The position numbers were made by a program, and so were the translations under genes. A DNA stretch of 64,000 bases from Ignavibacteria bacterium. Its GTDB lineage: Bacteria > Bacteroidota > Ignavibacteria > Kapaibacteriales > Kapaibacteriaceae. Positions 62,732 through 64,000 of the stretch are shown here, piece after piece (positions within the stretch are counted from its first letter, which is position 1; each line of letters begins with the position of its first letter). The stretch is taken from positions 109,262-173,261 of the forward strand of contig CP054181.1 of the NCBI GenBank assembly GCA_015709655.1. The letters are read 5' to 3'. The notes under the pieces were generated by a model, which was not told where the DNA came from, searched no databases, and saw only the letters and a list, made by a program, of their open reading frames with translations.

Positions 62732-64000
62732 TTACTGGTTGAGTAGTAGTTCAATTTTCTGTGATGATTCTTCGATAAATTGTTCATCCGGCAGAAGACC
62801 CACCTCTTTAAACTGAATCCGACCATCCTTGCCCAGGAAAAACTTTGTTGGTATTCCGGTTACCCCATACTTCTTCACTACGCTGTCATCTTTGTCGATA
62901 TACATTGGAAATGTTAGAGTAGGGTTGTTCGAGAGAAAGTCTTTTACAATTTTCGTTCTGTCAGTATCTCGCTCCCACACATTCACAACTGCGAAAACAA
63001 CATTGGGATTATCCTTATACTTTTCGTAAAGTTTTTGAAGTGAGGGAAAACTCTTCCTGCACGGTCCGCACCATGTTGCCCAGTAGTCAATTAATACAAC
63101 CTTTCCCTTCCAATCAGCGATTCTTATTTTTTCTCCGCCGGGGTATGATGCAAACTCGCCATCAACCATCGGCATGAACAACATCTCGCGTTTCAGCCTT
63201 TCAGTCACAGCCGACTGTCCGGTTTTTTTATGCTGTAACACTAACGCCTCAGCATCTGCCTTTGAGCGTCCGCCTGCTACAAGTGCATTAACAAACGCCT
63301 CTTGAATCATGGGTGACGGCGCTCCGTTTTTCAATGCCATCTCGGCATACTGAATAATACCCGGATTGTCAGACTGAGCAACCAGTGTTGCAATCAGCAT
63401 CTCGTACACACCCGGGTCGGCCTGACCGCCAACGGTGTTAACGCTTTCCTTTAAGGATGAAATTGCCTCCTGATTTTTTCCGTCAAACCGTTGAATGGCA
63501 CCCTGGACAAACAATAGTTGGCTCTTGGCAACCGTTTGCTGATGATTCCATTCCGACTTCCCTATCCAAAAGAACCTGGCCTGATCGTCATCCACGGCCT
63601 TAAGCCCCTTCCGGATCAATTCCATCGCTTGTGAGCGCAGCGAGTCTTGAGCACCGATATAATTCACGGCCTGATAATACGCAATTGCTGGAAGGTGTGT
63701 AACCCTCTCGATAAACGTAAGCAGTGACGAATACGCACCTTGTTTTGAGGCACTATTAATTGCCGACTCTATCAGGCTTCCGCGCAGTGAACTCTGTGGA
63801 TACTTATTCAGGAATATCATTGCACGGTTCAGGAAATCGTCAATATTATTAACTCTGTTAATCTCTTCAAGCTCCAGTTGTTCCGACACCTTTGATCCGG
63901 GAAAGCGCTGTGAAGCATCCAGAATAATCTTATGCGACTCGCCTTCCTTTTGAAGCGCTCTGAATGCTGCACTCAACGCCAAAGCATCGTCAGCAGTAGC
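62732..64000 (-). CDS. TlpA-like thioredoxin with helical N-terminal region (5' end outside window)
   Basis: At least 422 residues are visible; the frame is open to the window edge, so the N terminus and any signal peptide are missing. The N-terminal ~270 residues are helical and repeat-like (probably TPR), and the C-terminal ~150 residues form a TlpA/thioredoxin domain with WATWCGPCRKSFPSLQKL and cis-Pro in TGIPTKFFL. Role in periplasmic thiol redox is probable. Confidence 0.8.
   Translation of the reverse strand, partial: ATADDALALSAAFRALQKEGESHKIILDASQRFPGSKVSEQLELEEINRVNNIDDFLNRAMIFLNKYPQSSLRGSLIESAINSASKQGAYSSLLTFIERVTHLPAIAYYQAVNYIGAQDSLRSQAMELIRKGLKAVDDDQARFFWIGKSEWNHQQTVAKSQLLFVQGAIQRFDGKNQEAISSLKESVNTVGGQADPGVYEMLIATLVAQSDNPGIIQYAEMALKNGAPSPMIQEAFVNALVAGGRSKADAEALVLQHKKTGQSAVTERLKREMLFMPMVDGEFASYPGGEKIRIADWKGKVVLIDYWATWCGPCRKSFPSLQKLYEKYKDNPNVVFAVVNVWERDTDRTKIVKDFLSNNPTLTFPMYIDKDDSVVKKYGVTGIPTKFFLGKDGRIQFKEVGLLPDEQFIEESSQKIELLLNQ

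Overview
The window is 64 kb of very compact bacterial chromosome: about 51 protein genes, no stretch over 300 bases without a gene, no rRNA, tRNA, CRISPR array, insertion sequence or prophage that I could see. Base composition is close to half GC by eye. Several features point to a Gram-negative member of the Bacteroidota/Chlorobiota/Ignavibacteriota/Kapaibacteriota (FCB) group: C-terminal type IX secretion sorting domains on very large surface proteins, a TonB receptor with a carboxypeptidase-like N-terminal domain paired with a DUF4249 lipoprotein, an LptD-type outer-membrane protein, KdsC, a thioredoxin-reductase-like ferredoxin-NADP reductase, and Bacteroidota-style TAnnTTTG promoter elements. 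I cannot fix the genus. All functions are read from motifs and length; no database search was run.

Layout. 1-8.9 kb: the 3' part of uvrA, a flippase-like membrane protein and ferredoxin-NADP reductase (+); a small membrane protein and sucC (-); an orphan PhnD-like binding protein (+); a kdsC-YtxH-DUF948 group (-); prmA (+); two small membrane proteins (-). 8.9-17.2 kb: mfd-tsaB (+), a TonB receptor with a small companion gene (-), and purB (+). 17.1-22.1 kb: four consecutive secreted, beta-rich or glycine-rich proteins (-), the least ordinary part of the window. 22.1-27.2 kb: a tightly overlapping run (-) of a PTPS/QueD-like enzyme, GTP cyclohydrolase I, rnhB, a sodium:solute symporter, a CDP-alcohol phosphatidyltransferase, ftsY and a membrane protein. 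27.3-38.2 kb: a LolA/LolB-like protein, an LptD-like protein, glmS, a MeaB GTPase, an M24 peptidase, a TPR protein and an M3 peptidase (+). 38.3-46.5 kb: two giant secreted proteins (1379 and 1315 residues) separated by a strong hairpin terminator. 46.5-56.5 kb: an NAD-dependent epimerase, a penicillin-acylase-family protein, a leucyl aminopeptidase, a TlpA-like thioredoxin, a pyrimidine-nucleoside phosphorylase (-), then trmH-like methyltransferase, a class V aminotransferase and an RdgB-carboxymuconolactone-decarboxylase fusion. 56.6-64 kb: DUF4249/TonB pair (-), ferredoxin, amidohydrolase and an uncharacterised possible ATP-grasp protein (+), and a TlpA-like protein running off the end (-).

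How it fits together. Most genes are housekeeping (repair, tRNA modification, purines, TCA cycle, envelope precursors, SRP targeting). The accessory content is almost all envelope or secreted: TonB uptake, T9SS cargo and the four-gene secreted cluster. Points for follow-up are that cluster (two members share a C-terminal module, and the last overlaps purB antisense), the RdgB-CMD fusion, a 113-base imperfect palindrome between tsaB and a TonB receptor, a strongly recurring AAGCCCC(C)T(T) word scattered through genes, and promoter elements lying only 3-5 bases from some start codons, which suggests leaderless mRNAs.
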